NCBI RefSeq assembly: GCF_000225345.1
Contig: NC_015977.1
Coordinates: 523,501 to 587,500 of the forward strand
Direction: 5' to 3'
DNA: 64,000 nt
Origin: Roseburia hominis A2-183
GTDB lineage: Bacteria > Bacillota > Clostridia > Lachnospirales > Lachnospiraceae
Shown here piece after piece: positions 36,145 through 45,631 of the stretch; within the stretch, counting starts at the first letter, position 1; each line of letters opens with the position of its first letter. The position numbers were made by a program, and so were the translations under genes. The notes beneath the pieces are model-generated. The model ran no database searches and was not told where the DNA came from. It saw only the letters and a program-made list of their open reading frames with translations.

Positions 36145-37042
36145 TACGTTTTTTTATACAATTAAGCAGGGAATCGTGAATATCTGGAAGAACAAGCTGT
36201 TCTCACTGGCGTCGATTGCCACGATGACGGCATGCATTTTCCTGTTCGGTCTGTTCTATATGATTGTCGTGAACTTCCAGTCCATGGTAAAGGATGCGGA
36301 GTCCGGCGTGGCAGTGACGGTGCTGTTTGATGAGGGAATCTCGGATCAGCGGATCGAGGAGATCGGGGAGCTGATTTCGGAGAGACCGGAAGTATCACAT
36401 TATGACTTTATCTCAGCAGATGAAGCATGGGAAAGCTTCAAGGAAGTGTACTTTGAGGGAAATGAAGCGGCGGCTGCAAGTTTTGCTGGCGATAACCCGC
36501 TGGCGAATTCCGCGAGCTATGCCATCTACATGAATGATATATCGATGCAGGACTCGCTGGTTACCTACCTGAAGTCCGTCGATGGAGTGCGTGAAGTAAA
36601 GCAGTCCCAGCAGGTGGCCAACACGCTGACCGACTTTAACAGTCTGATCGGGTACATCTCGGCGGGCGTCATCCTGATTCTGCTCGGTGTTGCCGTCTTT
36701 TTGATCAGCAATACGATCACGGTGGGTATCTCCGTCCGCAAGGAAGAGATTGCGATCATGAAGCTGATCGGAGCGACGGATTATTTTGTGCGCGCACCGT
36801 TTGTGGTCGAAGGTATTGTAATCGGACTGATCGGAGCGGCAATTCCGCTTGGCATTCTGTACGCATTGTACGGGAAGATTGTAATGTACATCAGCGATAA
36901 GTTCAGCTTTATCAGCAATATGATGAAGTTCCTTAGCGTGAACGAGATTTTCCATAATCTGATCCCGGTGGCATTGATTCTGGGTGTGGGAATCGGTTTT
37001 ATCGGAAGCCGCATCACAATTCGCAAGCATTTGAGGGTATAA
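36134..37042 (+). CDS. ftsX: Cell division permease-like protein FtsX
   Basis: 302 residues from [20 protein letters not shown], behind GGAGGTG. It starts 11 bases before the ftsE stop; a longer frame from 36089 is spurious. Four membrane helices bracket a large outer loop (about residues 45-170) that binds hydrolase activators. It is paired with FtsE and the next gene, a coiled-coil M23 protein. Confidence 0.95.
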   Translation: MRISTFFYTIKQGIVNIWKNKLFSLASIATMTACIFLFGLFYMIVVNFQSMVKDAESGVAVTVLFDEGISDQRIEEIGELISERPEVSHYDFISADEAWESFKEVYFEGNEAAAASFAGDNPLANSASYAIYMNDISMQDSLVTYLKSVDGVREVKQSQQVANTLTDFNSLIGYISAGVILILLGVAVFLISNTITVGISVRKEEIAIMKLIGATDYFVRAPFVVEGIVIGLIGAAIPLGILYALYGKIVMYISDKFSFISNMMKFLSVNEIFHNLIPVALILGVGIGFIGSRITIRKHLRV

Positions 37043-37049
37043 TGATAAG

Positions 37050-38279
37050 ATGCCATACAGGAAACACATGAAGTTTACAATGATACGAAGAATAACAGCG
37101 CTCGGACTGATTCTGGTGCTGGCGGCGGGCATACCGATCCAGGCATCGTCGGCTTCCACAGAGAAAGTGACGGAGGACGCCGCTTCCACAAAATCCCTGC
37201 AGGAGGCGCAGGACGAGAAAGCCCAGCTGGAAAAAGCGCTCAAAGAGGCGCAGAGCACGATTGAGGATCTCAGGGATTCCAAGGGTGATATCGAGAGCAA
37301 GGTAACAGAATTGAACCAGCAGCTGATAGATATATCCGCGCGGATCACGGATCTTGAGAATCAGCTGACGGCAAAGAGCGAGGATATCCAGGAGACGAAG
37401 GACGAGCTTGCCGGAGCCAAAGAGAGGGAAGCACAGCAGTACGCGGATATGAAAGTGCGGATCCAGTTCATGTATGAGAACGGGCAGACCTCTTATCTGG
37501 AGGCGCTTTTATCTTCCAGAAACATTTCTGAATTTTTAAATTCCGCAGATTATATCGCACAGATACAGAGCTATGACAGACAAAAGCTTACCGAGTACCA
37601 GGACACCGTGGAGTCGATTGTGAATCTGGAAGCCCAGCTGGAGCAGGAGTATACTGATCTGGAGGCACTCAAGTCGACGGTCGAGAGCAATAAAGCGACT
37701 GTTGCCGCTATGATGCGGCAGAAGGAGTCGGAGCTTGCGGACATCTCGGGAGATATTGAAGATGCGCAGAGCGACGCCGACTATTATGCGGCGGAGATTC
37801 AGGCGCAGGAAGAACTGATTGCGGCGATCAAGAGAGCGGAAGCGGAGAAAGCGGCAGCCGGGGTGGAGGAACATCCGTATACCGGAGGAGCGTTCCGGTG
37901 GCCGTGCCCGAGCAGCACACGGGTGACCAGCGATTATGGAACGAGAGTATCCCCGATGTCGGGAGCGTCGTCGAACCATAAGGGAATTGATATCGGAGCA
38001 TCGGCGGGAGCGGACATTATCGCGGCGGCGGATGGAACGGTAACAGCGGCATCCTACAGCAGTGCGGCGGGCAATTATGTGATGATCGACCACGGCGGAG
38101 GACTCTACACCGTCTACATGCACGCATCATCCCTGCTGGTATCGCCCGGACAGACCGTGTCGGCGGGAGATGTGATCGCAAAAGTCGGAAGTACCGGCAT
38201 TTCAACCGGAAGCCATCTGCATTTCGGCGTCTCTTTAAATGGAAGTTACGTCAGCCCGTGGAGTTACCTGGGCGGCTGA
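37050..38279 (+). CDS. Coiled-coil M23 murein hydrolase (PcsB/EnvC-like FtsEX partner)
   Basis: 409 residues; an in-frame ATG at 37068 (MKFTMIRR) with AGGAAA close upstream is an equally good start. The signal peptide runs to about ...QASSAS. A long antiparallel coiled coil (about residues 45-275) includes MYENGQTSYLEALLSS, typical of PcsB/CwlO-like domains. A linker and a LytM domain follow, with the zinc ligands HKGIDIG and HLHFG. The catalytic sites look complete. Its place right after ftsX argues that FtsEX activates it at the septum. Confidence 0.93.
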   Translation: MPYRKHMKFTMIRRITALGLILVLAAGIPIQASSASTEKVTEDAASTKSLQEAQDEKAQLEKALKEAQSTIEDLRDSKGDIESKVTELNQQLIDISARITDLENQLTAKSEDIQETKDELAGAKEREAQQYADMKVRIQFMYENGQTSYLEALLSSRNISEFLNSADYIAQIQSYDRQKLTEYQDTVESIVNLEAQLEQEYTDLEALKSTVESNKATVAAMMRQKESELADISGDIEDAQSDADYYAAEIQAQEELIAAIKRAEAEKAAAGVEEHPYTGGAFRWPCPSSTRVTSDYGTRVSPMSGASSNHKGIDIGASAGADIIAAADGTVTAASYSSAAGNYVMIDHGGGLYTVYMHASSLLVSPGQTVSAGDVIAKVGSTGISTGSHLHFGVSLNGSYVSPWSYLGG

Positions 38280-38307
38280 TGGAGAAAGTACACGTAGGCA
38301 TTGACCG

Positions 38308-38337
38308 AAATTCCCTGTCCTTGGACAGGGAATTTTT
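38308..38337. terminator. Terminator after the ftsEX-M23 operon
   Basis: AAATTCCCTGTCC/GGACAGGGAATTT with TT loop, then TTTTT. Confidence 0.92.
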
Positions 38338-38378
38338 ACATATCTTATTACGGATAGCATACAGAAATGAGGGAAACT

Positions 38379-39698
38379 ATGGACGAACAAAGAGAAAATA
38401 TGCAAAACGGCATGATAGAAAATGAGACAACCGGAGAGCAGAAGCCGGACGGCGGAAAAGAGCGCAGACGCCGTGGAATGGGAGCCGGCATCCTTCTTGG
38501 AATCTGCGGAACACTGGTCGTCGGAGCGCTTGGCATTTATCTGACCTGCCGCTTTACCGGAAGCCAGATACTCATCACCAATGCAGCGGCAGATACGGAC
38601 GGAACGACCCTGCTGGATGCAAAGACAACCGCAAAGATCAACGAACTGTCAGCTTACGTTGATCTGTATTATTATGAAGATACCGATGTTCAGGATTTAA
38701 AGGACGGTCTGTATGCGGGACTGCTGGAGGGACTGGATGACAGATATTCGGTTTACTACACGGCGGATGAGTACGCGCAGACGCAGGTCAGCATGACGGG
38801 TCAGTATTACGGAATCGGGGCAGGGCTTGCGCAGGATAAAGATACCATGCAGGTCACAATCACAAAGGTTTACGAGGGAACACCGTCCGAGAGTGCGGGA
38901 CTTCGCAACGAAGACGTAATTCTGTCGGTGGACGGAACCGAGGCGGATACGATGGATGTCACGGATCTCGTGAAGCTGATCCGCGGGGAAGCCGGGACGA
39001 CGGTACATCTTGAGATCTACCGCCCGTCTACCGGAGAGAATCTCTCGTTTGACGTGGAGCGTGCCGATGTGACGCTGCCGAGCGTATCTTCACAGATGTT
39101 AAACGATACGATCGGTTATATCCGGATTGAATCTTTTGAGAAGGATACGGCAAACCAGTTTGAGAAGGCACTTGCGGAACTGGAAGGGGAAGGGCTTACA
39201 TCGCTGGTGGTCGACCTTCGCTATAACGGCGGCGGACTTGTCGATTCCGTGGTACAGATTCTTGACGATATTCTGCCGGAAGGTCTGATCGTCTACACGG
39301 AGGATAAGAACGGACACCGCGAGGAGTACCGCTCCAGCGGAGACACGCATTTTGACTATCCGATGGCGGTGTTAATCAATCAGGACAGCGCCAGCGCTTC
39401 CGAGATTTTTGCAGGAGCCATCAAGGATTACAACTACGGAACGCTGATCGGAACGACGACATTCGGCAAGGGCATCGTGCAGAGCCTGTTCCCGTTGGAA
39501 GACGGAGACGCCATCAAGCTGACAACCGCGAAATATTTTACGCCGAACGGCAACTATATCCACGGTGTCGGAATCGATCCGGACATTGAACTGGAATATG
39601 AGTATCTCGACCCGGACGGAGAGCAGTATGAGATCCAATACGATAATCAGGTGCAGAAGGCAATCGAAGTGCTGAGTGAGAAGACACAGAACGACTGA
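38379..39698 (+). CDS. ctpA: S41 C-terminal processing protease (CtpA-like)
   Basis: 439 residues from MDEQRENMQNGMIENETTGE, with GAGGG 5 bases upstream; a start 12 bases earlier is possible. It has a cytoplasmic N-tail with KERRRRG, a membrane helix (about residues 33-55), a PDZ domain (YGIGAGLAQDKDTMQVTITK) and an S41 core with serine in QDSASASEIFAG and lysine in TFGKGIVQS. It processes extracytoplasmic proteins. Its position after the division hydrolase suggests that wall enzymes could be substrates. Confidence 0.95.
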   Translation: MDEQRENMQNGMIENETTGEQKPDGGKERRRRGMGAGILLGICGTLVVGALGIYLTCRFTGSQILITNAAADTDGTTLLDAKTTAKINELSAYVDLYYYEDTDVQDLKDGLYAGLLEGLDDRYSVYYTADEYAQTQVSMTGQYYGIGAGLAQDKDTMQVTITKVYEGTPSESAGLRNEDVILSVDGTEADTMDVTDLVKLIRGEAGTTVHLEIYRPSTGENLSFDVERADVTLPSVSSQMLNDTIGYIRIESFEKDTANQFEKALAELEGEGLTSLVVDLRYNGGGLVDSVVQILDDILPEGLIVYTEDKNGHREEYRSSGDTHFDYPMAVLINQDSASASEIFAGAIKDYNYGTLIGTTTFGKGIVQSLFPLEDGDAIKLTTAKYFTPNGNYIHGVGIDPDIELEYEYLDPDGEQYEIQYDNQVQKAIEVLSEKTQND

Positions 39699-39716
39699 TC
39701 GGAGTGAGGAGACGGG

Positions 39717-40259
39717 ATGAAGCTTCGGATATACCGTGTGATAACAGGAGGACTTCTGCTTCTTTGTATGGTGATGATTTTCCGGTTTTCGGCACAGCCG
39801 GCATCGGAATCGGAGCAGGTCAGCGGTGGGGTTGCCTACCGCATTGTGGAAACATGGAGTCATCTGACAGGAACAGAATATACACAGAGCGAGATGGAAG
39901 CATATGCCGACCGGATTGATTATCCGGTGCGCAAGCTGGCGCATATGACAGAATATGGAATACTCTGTCTGCTGGCGTGCGCTTTTGTGCACGGATATTC
40001 CGGTAACTGGAAAGTGTGCGGAATTTCGGCGGTTGCGGTCGCGGCGCTTTACGCGGCGACCGATGAGATCCACCAGCTGTCTGTCCCGGGGCGCGCCGGA
40101 CGGTTCCCGGATGTGTGTATTGATACGCTGGGAGCGGTGATCTGGCTGCTGCTTTTTACAGCGCTGCGAAAATTGTGGGAAAAGATTGCGAAAAGACGGG
40201 GCTTCCAGTACAATAAGAATAGAAAAAATGAAAGAGGTGATAACTGTGGTAGAACTTGA
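39717..40259 (+). CDS. VanZ family membrane protein
   Basis: 180 residues with four hydrophobic segments. It carries the VanZ core RFSAQPASES, KLAHMTEYGILCLL and ATDEIHQLSVPGRAGRFPDVCIDTLGA. The C-terminus is basic. VanZ proteins are membrane proteins of unclear function; one confers low-level teicoplanin resistance. It follows ctpA by 18 bases and runs into the prfB start region, so it is probably in one operon with both. Confidence 0.88.
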   Translation: MKLRIYRVITGGLLLLCMVMIFRFSAQPASESEQVSGGVAYRIVETWSHLTGTEYTQSEMEAYADRIDYPVRKLAHMTEYGILCLLACAFVHGYSGNWKVCGISAVAVAALYAATDEIHQLSVPGRAGRFPDVCIDTLGAVIWLLLFTALRKLWEKIAKRRGFQYNKNRKNERGDNCGRT

Positions 40260-41386
40260 TCAATTTAAAGTGACCCTGAACACATACAGGGAACCGCTGC
40301 AGGAAGTGAGGGATTCACTTTGACCTGGTAAACAAAGAACAGCGGATCCAGGAGTTAGAGAGGGAGATGGAAGCTGCGGATTTCTGGAATGATCCGGAGG
40401 TCTCCCAGAAAAAAATGAAAGAGTTAAAGAGCATGAAGGACGATGTTGCCACATATGCTTCTTTGACGACACAGTTTGAAGATATTGAGACACTGATCGA
40501 GATGGGATATGAGGAGAATGACGCCACGCTGATCCCGGAGATCGAAGAAATGCTAACGGAGTTTACGACGACGTACGATGCCATCCGCGCAAAGACGCTT
40601 CTGTCCGGCGAGTACGATGGGGACAATGCCATTGTGTCGCTTCATGCGGGCGCGGGCGGTACGGAGTCCTGTGACTGGGCGGCAATGCTTTACCGCATGT
40701 ATACACGTTGGGCAGATGACAAGGGATACAGCGTGGAAGTGCTGGACTCCCTGGACGGAGAGGAAGCAGGCATCAAGTCCGTGACATTCCAGGTAAATGG
40801 AGAAAATGCCTACGGCTATCTGAAATCAGAAAAAGGTGTGCACCGTCTGGTGCGTATCTCACCGTTCAATGCAGCGGGAAAGAGACAGACCTCTTTTGTG
40901 TCCTGCGATGTCATGCCGGATATTGAGGAAGATCTGGATGTGGAGATTAATGACGATGATCTTCGGATCGATACGTACCGCTCCAGCGGTGCGGGCGGAC
41001 AGCATATCAATAAGACGTCTTCCGCGATCCGTATCACGCATCTTCCGACCGGTATTGTGGTACAGTGCCAGAATGAGCGTTCCCAGTTCCAGAACAAGGA
41101 CAAAGCGATGCAGATGTTAAAGGCAAAGCTGTACCTGTTAAAGCAGCAGGAGAATGCCGAGAAGGCGGCGGGAATCCGCGGCGAAGTGACGGAGATCGGG
41201 TGGGGCAACCAGATCCGCTCCTATGTCATGCAGCCGTATACGATGGTGAAGGATCACCGCACCGGTGTGGAGACCGGTAATGTGGACAGCGTGCTGGACG
41301 GAAAGCTGGATATCTTTATGAATGGATATCTGAAGTGGCTCTCCCTCGGCTGCCCGAAGGGACTTGGAGGAGACGATGAGCAGTGA
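40246..41386 (+). CDS. prfB: Peptide chain release factor 2, with programmed +1 frameshift
   Basis: Frame 0 starts at GTG 40246 (VVELDQFKVTLN) behind GAGGTG; an in-frame ATG lies at 40228. It reads 25 codons to CTT then TGA at 40321-40323. The slip site is CTTTGAC, with GAGGG upstream as the internal Shine-Dalgarno-like stimulator. After a +1 shift, reading resumes at GAC 40322 (DLVNKEQRIQELEREMEAAD) and runs to TGA at 41384. RF2 signatures follow: GAGGTESCDWA and the peptidyl-hydrolysis GGQ in SSGAGGQHINKT. The frameshift autoregulates RF2. The last 11 bases overlap the next gene. Confidence 0.95.
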
Positions 41387-42062
41387 TGTGATCCGCACCT
41401 TAAAGTGGGTGTTTGGAAAAGGCGGTCTGATTGAGGAATATAAGCGTCAGGAACAGATGTTGGAGGAGACACCGAAGTCGGTCGCTTCCATGACGCGGAT
41501 TTTTGCACCCCAGATTTCCCGTGATTTTCCGGGAATGAATCTGGAGCAGTTTGAGGCGCTCGCACAGCAGCAGCTTGTGGCGGCGCTTCAGGCAGTGTCG
41601 GCGGGGAATCTGGAAAGTGTCGCGCGCGCTTCCGATGAACTGAAGGAGCAGGTCAGCCGTCAGATTGAGGGAAACCGTGCGGCAGGAGTGCGTGAGACCT
41701 ATGAGCAGATCCGCATTCATCAGACAGAGATTTCCAATTACGAAAAAAAGAACGGCACTTGTGTGATCACATTTCAGAGTGCGGTAGAGCATTACCACTA
41801 CAAGGAAAAAGCGGGCAAAATTATCTGGGGATACAAAGACCGGAAGCTGCAGACAAAGTACAATATGGAGCTGCTCTATGTACAGGATGCGGCGCAGCAG
41901 ACGGAGGGAAATGCCTTCGGGCTGAACTGCCCGAACTGCGGGGCTCCGATGAAGGGACTTGGACAGCAGATCTGTGAATACTGCGGCAGCCCGGTTGTAC
42001 CGGTAGACACCAGAGTCTGGCGGATGGTACGTTTTTCTGAGGTGGATTATCACCATGTGTGA
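41376..42062 (+). CDS. Zinc-ribbon protein, possibly with a Tim44-like domain
   Basis: 228 residues from MSSDVIRTLKWVFGKGGLIE, with GGAGGA 5 bases upstream, overlapping prfB by 11 bases. Residues 40-180 (ISRDFPGMNLEQFEALAQQQ onward) resemble a Tim44/lipid-binding fold, but I am not certain. A zinc ribbon follows (CPNCGAPM, CEYCGS). It precedes the SPFH, zinc-ribbon and TPM genes, forming a four-gene membrane-associated set. Confidence 0.6.
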   Translation: MSSDVIRTLKWVFGKGGLIEEYKRQEQMLEETPKSVASMTRIFAPQISRDFPGMNLEQFEALAQQQLVAALQAVSAGNLESVARASDELKEQVSRQIEGNRAAGVRETYEQIRIHQTEISNYEKKNGTCVITFQSAVEHYHYKEKAGKIIWGYKDRKLQTKYNMELLYVQDAAQQTEGNAFGLNCPNCGAPMKGLGQQICEYCGSPVVPVDTRVWRMVRFSEVDYHHV

Positions 42063-42163
42063 ATACATTTTTGGCGCATGATTCTGTGCATATGAAGTTT
42101 TGCAGGAACTTCCAATAAGAACTCGTCAGAGTACAACGAAAGAATAGAACAGGAGGAATTGTT

Positions 42164-43486
42164 ATGGGAATTATCAAGGCAATCGGTAGTGCGATCAGCG
42201 GAGGACTGGCGGATCAGTGGCTCGAGGTGTTCGAGGCGGATGATATGGGGGAACAGACCGTCTTTACGAGTGGTGTGCTGATCCGGAGAGGACAGAATAC
42301 CAAGGGGACGAACAATACGGTGAGCAATGGCTCCGTGATTCACGTGTACGACAACCAGTTTATGATGCTTGTGGATGGAGGAAAAGTAGTCGATTACACG
42401 GCAGAACCGGGATATTATAAGGTAGATAATTCTTCCCTGCCGTCCATGCTAAACGGTGAACTGGGAGAATCAGTAAAAGAGACGTTCAACCGTATCAAGT
42501 ACGGTGGACAGACGCCGACGGCACAGAAAGTATATTTCCTGAATCTGCAGGAGATCAAAGGGATCAAGTTTGGAACGAGAAACCCGATCAATTACTTTGA
42601 TAATTTTTATAACGCAGAGCTTTTCCTGCGCGCACACGGTAATTATTCCATCAAGATCACGAATCCGCTGCAGTTCTATGCGGAAGTGATCCCGAGAAAC
42701 AAAGACCGTGTCAATTACGATGAGATCGGCGAGCAGTACCTGTCAGAGTTTTTAGAGGCACTGCAGTCGGCGATCAACCAGATGTCGGCGGACGGAACAC
42801 GTATTTCCTATGTGACTTCCAAGGCGATGGAACTGGGCAAGTACATGCAGGACATTCTGGATGCTGATTGGAACCAGATGCGCGGTATGGAGATCCAGAA
42901 GGTCGGTATCGCGGGCATTTCCTATGACGAAGAGTCCCAGAAGCTGATCAACATGCGCAATGAGGGCGCAATGCTCGGAAGCGATTTCAACGTCATGCGC
43001 GGTATGGCGGTCAAGAATATTACGGAGGGTGTGCGTGACGCCGGAAGCAATGCGAACGGTGCCATGGCAGGCTTTATGGGAGTTGGCATGGGAATGAATG
43101 CCATGAACCAGACGCTGTCCGGACTTGGCGCGATGCAGACACCGGCAGACATGCAGGCAAATGCAGGAATGCAGCAGGGCAGCGCGGCACCGGCAGGACA
43201 GATGCCAGCGGCAGGCGCAGTGCCGGCAGGACAGACACCGGGGGCAGGTACTCAGGCGGGCTGGACATGTGAGTGCGGTCATGTGAACACCGGAAAGTTC
43301 TGCAGCGAGTGCGGAAAACCGATGCCGGTATCTGACGAATGGACGTGTGAGTGCGGCCATGTGAACACCGGAAAGTTCTGCAGCGAGTGTGGAAAACCAA
43401 AGCCGGTATCCGGTGAGTGGACGTGCGAGTGCGGACAGACGAACACCGGAAAATTCTGCAGCAACTGTGGGAAAGCGAGGAACTAG
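42164..43486 (+). CDS. ydjI: YdjI-like SPFH protein with triple zinc-ribbon tail
   Basis: 440 residues. The N-terminal 280 are an SPFH/virion-core-like domain (MGIIKAIGSAISGGLADQWL, VFTSGVLIRRG, NPLQFYAEVIPR). A Gly/Met/Ala/Pro/Gln-rich linker follows. The tail is three tandem copies of a 26-residue zinc ribbon (TCECGHVNTGKFCSECGKP-type, four Cys each). Bacillus YdjI belongs to the pspA-ydjGHI operon and assembles on membranes. The tail repeats are nearly identical in DNA, suggesting recent duplication. No TM helix is evident. Confidence 0.85.
   Translation: MGIIKAIGSAISGGLADQWLEVFEADDMGEQTVFTSGVLIRRGQNTKGTNNTVSNGSVIHVYDNQFMMLVDGGKVVDYTAEPGYYKVDNSSLPSMLNGELGESVKETFNRIKYGGQTPTAQKVYFLNLQEIKGIKFGTRNPINYFDNFYNAELFLRAHGNYSIKITNPLQFYAEVIPRNKDRVNYDEIGEQYLSEFLEALQSAINQMSADGTRISYVTSKAMELGKYMQDILDADWNQMRGMEIQKVGIAGISYDEESQKLINMRNEGAMLGSDFNVMRGMAVKNITEGVRDAGSNANGAMAGFMGVGMGMNAMNQTLSGLGAMQTPADMQANAGMQQGSAAPAGQMPAAGAVPAGQTPGAGTQAGWTCECGHVNTGKFCSECGKPMPVSDEWTCECGHVNTGKFCSECGKPKPVSGEWTCECGQTNTGKFCSNCGKARN
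43262..43480 (+). repeat. Three tandem 78-bp repeats encoding zinc ribbons
   Basis: Units start TGGACNTGNGAGTGCGG and differ by only a few bases, in the 3' end of the SPFH gene. Confidence 0.9.
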
Positions 43487-43488
43487 CG

Positions 43489-44616
43489 ATGGCAATTATC
43501 AGTTTTAAGTGTCCAAACTGTGGCGGAGAACTGATTTTTGACCCGGCGACACAGAAGTATAAGTGTGAATACTGTAATTCGCTGTTCACACAGGAAGAAC
43601 TCGATGCGATGAAGCCGATGCAGGGTGAGGAGCCGGAAGCTGCCGCACAGGAGCGGGCAGCACAAGCGGCAGCCGGGGCAGCGGCAGGTGAGAAGGCAGA
43701 GACCGGGCAGACAGTGGGAGAGCGGGAAAGCGAACCGGAGGGCGAGGCGGTGTATTACAGCTGTCCGTCCTGCGGCGCAGAGATTGTGACGGATGCGACG
43801 ACTGCGGCAACCTTCTGCTATTACTGCCATAATCCGGTCGTGCTCGGAAAACGGCTGGAAGGCAGCTATCTGCCGAATAAGATCATTCCGTTTGAGATCG
43901 GCAGAGAGGATGCAGAGAAGAAGTTTCTGGATTTTGTCAGCAAAAAGAAATATGTGCCGAAGGCATTTTTTAACAAAAAACAGATTGAGAGCATGACAGG
44001 CGTTTATTTCCCATACTGGGTCTACGACGTGGAGCTGGAGGGAAAGATGCAGGGAGACGCGAGAAGTGTGCGCATGTGGACGACGGGCAATACCCAGTAC
44101 ACGGAGACCAAATATTATGCGGTGGAGCGCGAGGGCAATGTGTCGCTTCGCAATCTGACGGAGAACGCGTTGAAGAAGGCGAATGTAAAGCTTACCAGCG
44201 GTGTGATGCCGTACGCCTATGACAAGATGAAAGATTTTCACATGGGATACCTCTCCGGATTCCTTGCGGAGCGCAGAGATATTGAGCAGAATGCTGTGCA
44301 GGGCAAGATGCAGCACACCATGCGTGAGAGCGCTGAAAAGCTGATGCGCGATACCATCAGCGGTTACAACAGCGTATCGGTCAAGAATACGTTTTTTGCA
44401 CCGAAGAAGGAAATCTGGTCGTATGTGCTGCTCCCGGTATGGACGATTACATATAAGGGCAGAGACGGAAAAGTATACTACTATTCCATGAACGGACAGA
44501 ATGGAAATATCTGCGGTGATCTGCCGGTTGACCGCCCGAGACTTGCGCTCACCAGTCTGTTGATAGCGCTTGGCATTCTGGTATTCGGACTGTTAGGAGG
44601 GTATTTCTTATGGTAG
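43489..44616 (+). CDS. ydjG: YdjG-like double zinc-ribbon membrane protein
   Basis: 375 residues from MAIISFKCPNCGGELIFDPA, with GAGGA upstream; a frame opening at 43417 overlaps the SPFH gene and is not used. There are two zinc ribbons (CPNCGG/CEYC at residues 8-27 and CPSCGAE/CYYC near 90-115) separated by an Ala/Glu-rich linker. A beta-rich middle follows (FPYWVYDVELEG, VLLPVWTITYKGR). A final membrane helix (LLIALGILVFGLLGGYFLW) ends the protein. Bacillus YdjG is the likely relative. It overlaps the TPM gene by 7 bases. Confidence 0.82.
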   Translation: MAIISFKCPNCGGELIFDPATQKYKCEYCNSLFTQEELDAMKPMQGEEPEAAAQERAAQAAAGAAAGEKAETGQTVGERESEPEGEAVYYSCPSCGAEIVTDATTAATFCYYCHNPVVLGKRLEGSYLPNKIIPFEIGREDAEKKFLDFVSKKKYVPKAFFNKKQIESMTGVYFPYWVYDVELEGKMQGDARSVRMWTTGNTQYTETKYYAVEREGNVSLRNLTENALKKANVKLTSGVMPYAYDKMKDFHMGYLSGFLAERRDIEQNAVQGKMQHTMRESAEKLMRDTISGYNSVSVKNTFFAPKKEIWSYVLLPVWTITYKGRDGKVYYYSMNGQNGNICGDLPVDRPRLALTSLLIALGILVFGLLGGYFLW

Positions 44617-45470
44617 AGAAGATGAAAAAATCGCTCCTGTGGTGTCTGGTATGCCTGGTGTGTCTTGTTCCGTGCAGCGGTGCGGCACTGGCGGCGGAGG
44701 CGGACGCGGCGCAGGATGCAGCGGATGGTTATGTGTACGATGAGGCGGGACTTCTTATGGCAGATGAGATCGCGGACTTAAACGATGAGATCGCCTCGTT
44801 TATGGAAGAATCCGGCTGGAATGTCTATGCGGTCACGACAGATGATGCACAGGGGAAAAGTGCGACCGCATACGCGGATGATTTCTTTGACGAACATTCG
44901 CCGGAACAGGAAGACGGTGTGGCATTACTGATTGATATGGATAACCGCGAGATCACGATCTCCACCTGCGGTATCGCGATCCGTTATTTGACGGATTCGA
45001 GAATTGACGATATCCTGGATGCCGCGTACGCGAAGATCAGCAATGGCGATTACAATGGCTGTATGCATTCCATGCTGACCGGTGTGGAGAATTACTATGA
45101 AAAAGGGATTTCAGAGGGACAGTACAATTATGACTCCGAGACGGGGAAGATTTCCAGATACCATGTTCTGACGCTTGGGGAGATCTTCGGCGTGCTGGCG
45201 GTCGCCATCGGAGCCGGCTGCATCATTTATTTTACGATCAGCAACAGTTACAAGGTGCGCGGAAAGGGATATTATTACGCTTACCAGCAGAATTCCAAGG
45301 TCAATCTGCGCGTCAAGGAAGATCGTCTGGTGAATCAGACGACGACGCATCACAGGATCTCAACGAGCAGCGGCAGCAGTGGAGGACATTCCTCCTCGCA
45401 CAGCGGAAGAAGCACGACGCACACGAGCAGCAGCGGCAGATCACACGGCGGAGGAAGCCGCAAGTTTTAA
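44610..45470 (+). CDS. ydjH: YdjH-like TPM-domain membrane protein
   Basis: 286 residues. It has a signal/membrane helix (LLWCLVCLVCLVPCSG) and a TPM domain in residues 40-170 (YVYDEAGLLMADEIADLNDE, EDGVALLIDMDNREITIST). A second membrane helix (EIFGVLAVAIGAGCIIYFTI) and a Ser/Gly/His-rich cytoplasmic tail (GGHSSSHSGRSTTH...GGGSRKF) follow. TPM proteins include YgcG and Psb32; Bacillus YdjH works with YdjG and YdjI near PspA. AGGAGG lies inside the previous gene. Confidence 0.85.
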   Translation: MVEKMKKSLLWCLVCLVCLVPCSGAALAAEADAAQDAADGYVYDEAGLLMADEIADLNDEIASFMEESGWNVYAVTTDDAQGKSATAYADDFFDEHSPEQEDGVALLIDMDNREITISTCGIAIRYLTDSRIDDILDAAYAKISNGDYNGCMHSMLTGVENYYEKGISEGQYNYDSETGKISRYHVLTLGEIFGVLAVAIGAGCIIYFTISNSYKVRGKGYYYAYQQNSKVNLRVKEDRLVNQTTTHHRISTSSGSSGGHSSSHSGRSTTHTSSSGRSHGGGSRKF

Positions 45471-45513
45471 AGGGAGAATAGCTTCCATAACTAAATTTTA
45501 TTACGGATATTCA

Positions 45514-45545
45514 CAAAAGAGGTTGCCTGTGCAGCCTCTTTGTGT
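45514..45545 (+). terminator. Terminator after the YdjGHI-like operon
   Basis: AAAGAGGTTGC/GCAGCCTCTTT (one mismatch) with a CTGT loop; the T run is short. Confidence 0.65.
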
Positions 45546-45631
45546 TATTATCTTCCTCATGAGGACAAGTGTCAGCGTGCTGCACACATACACTCGTGAG
45601 GGATACCAGAAGAAAGAGGATTATGAGGAAC

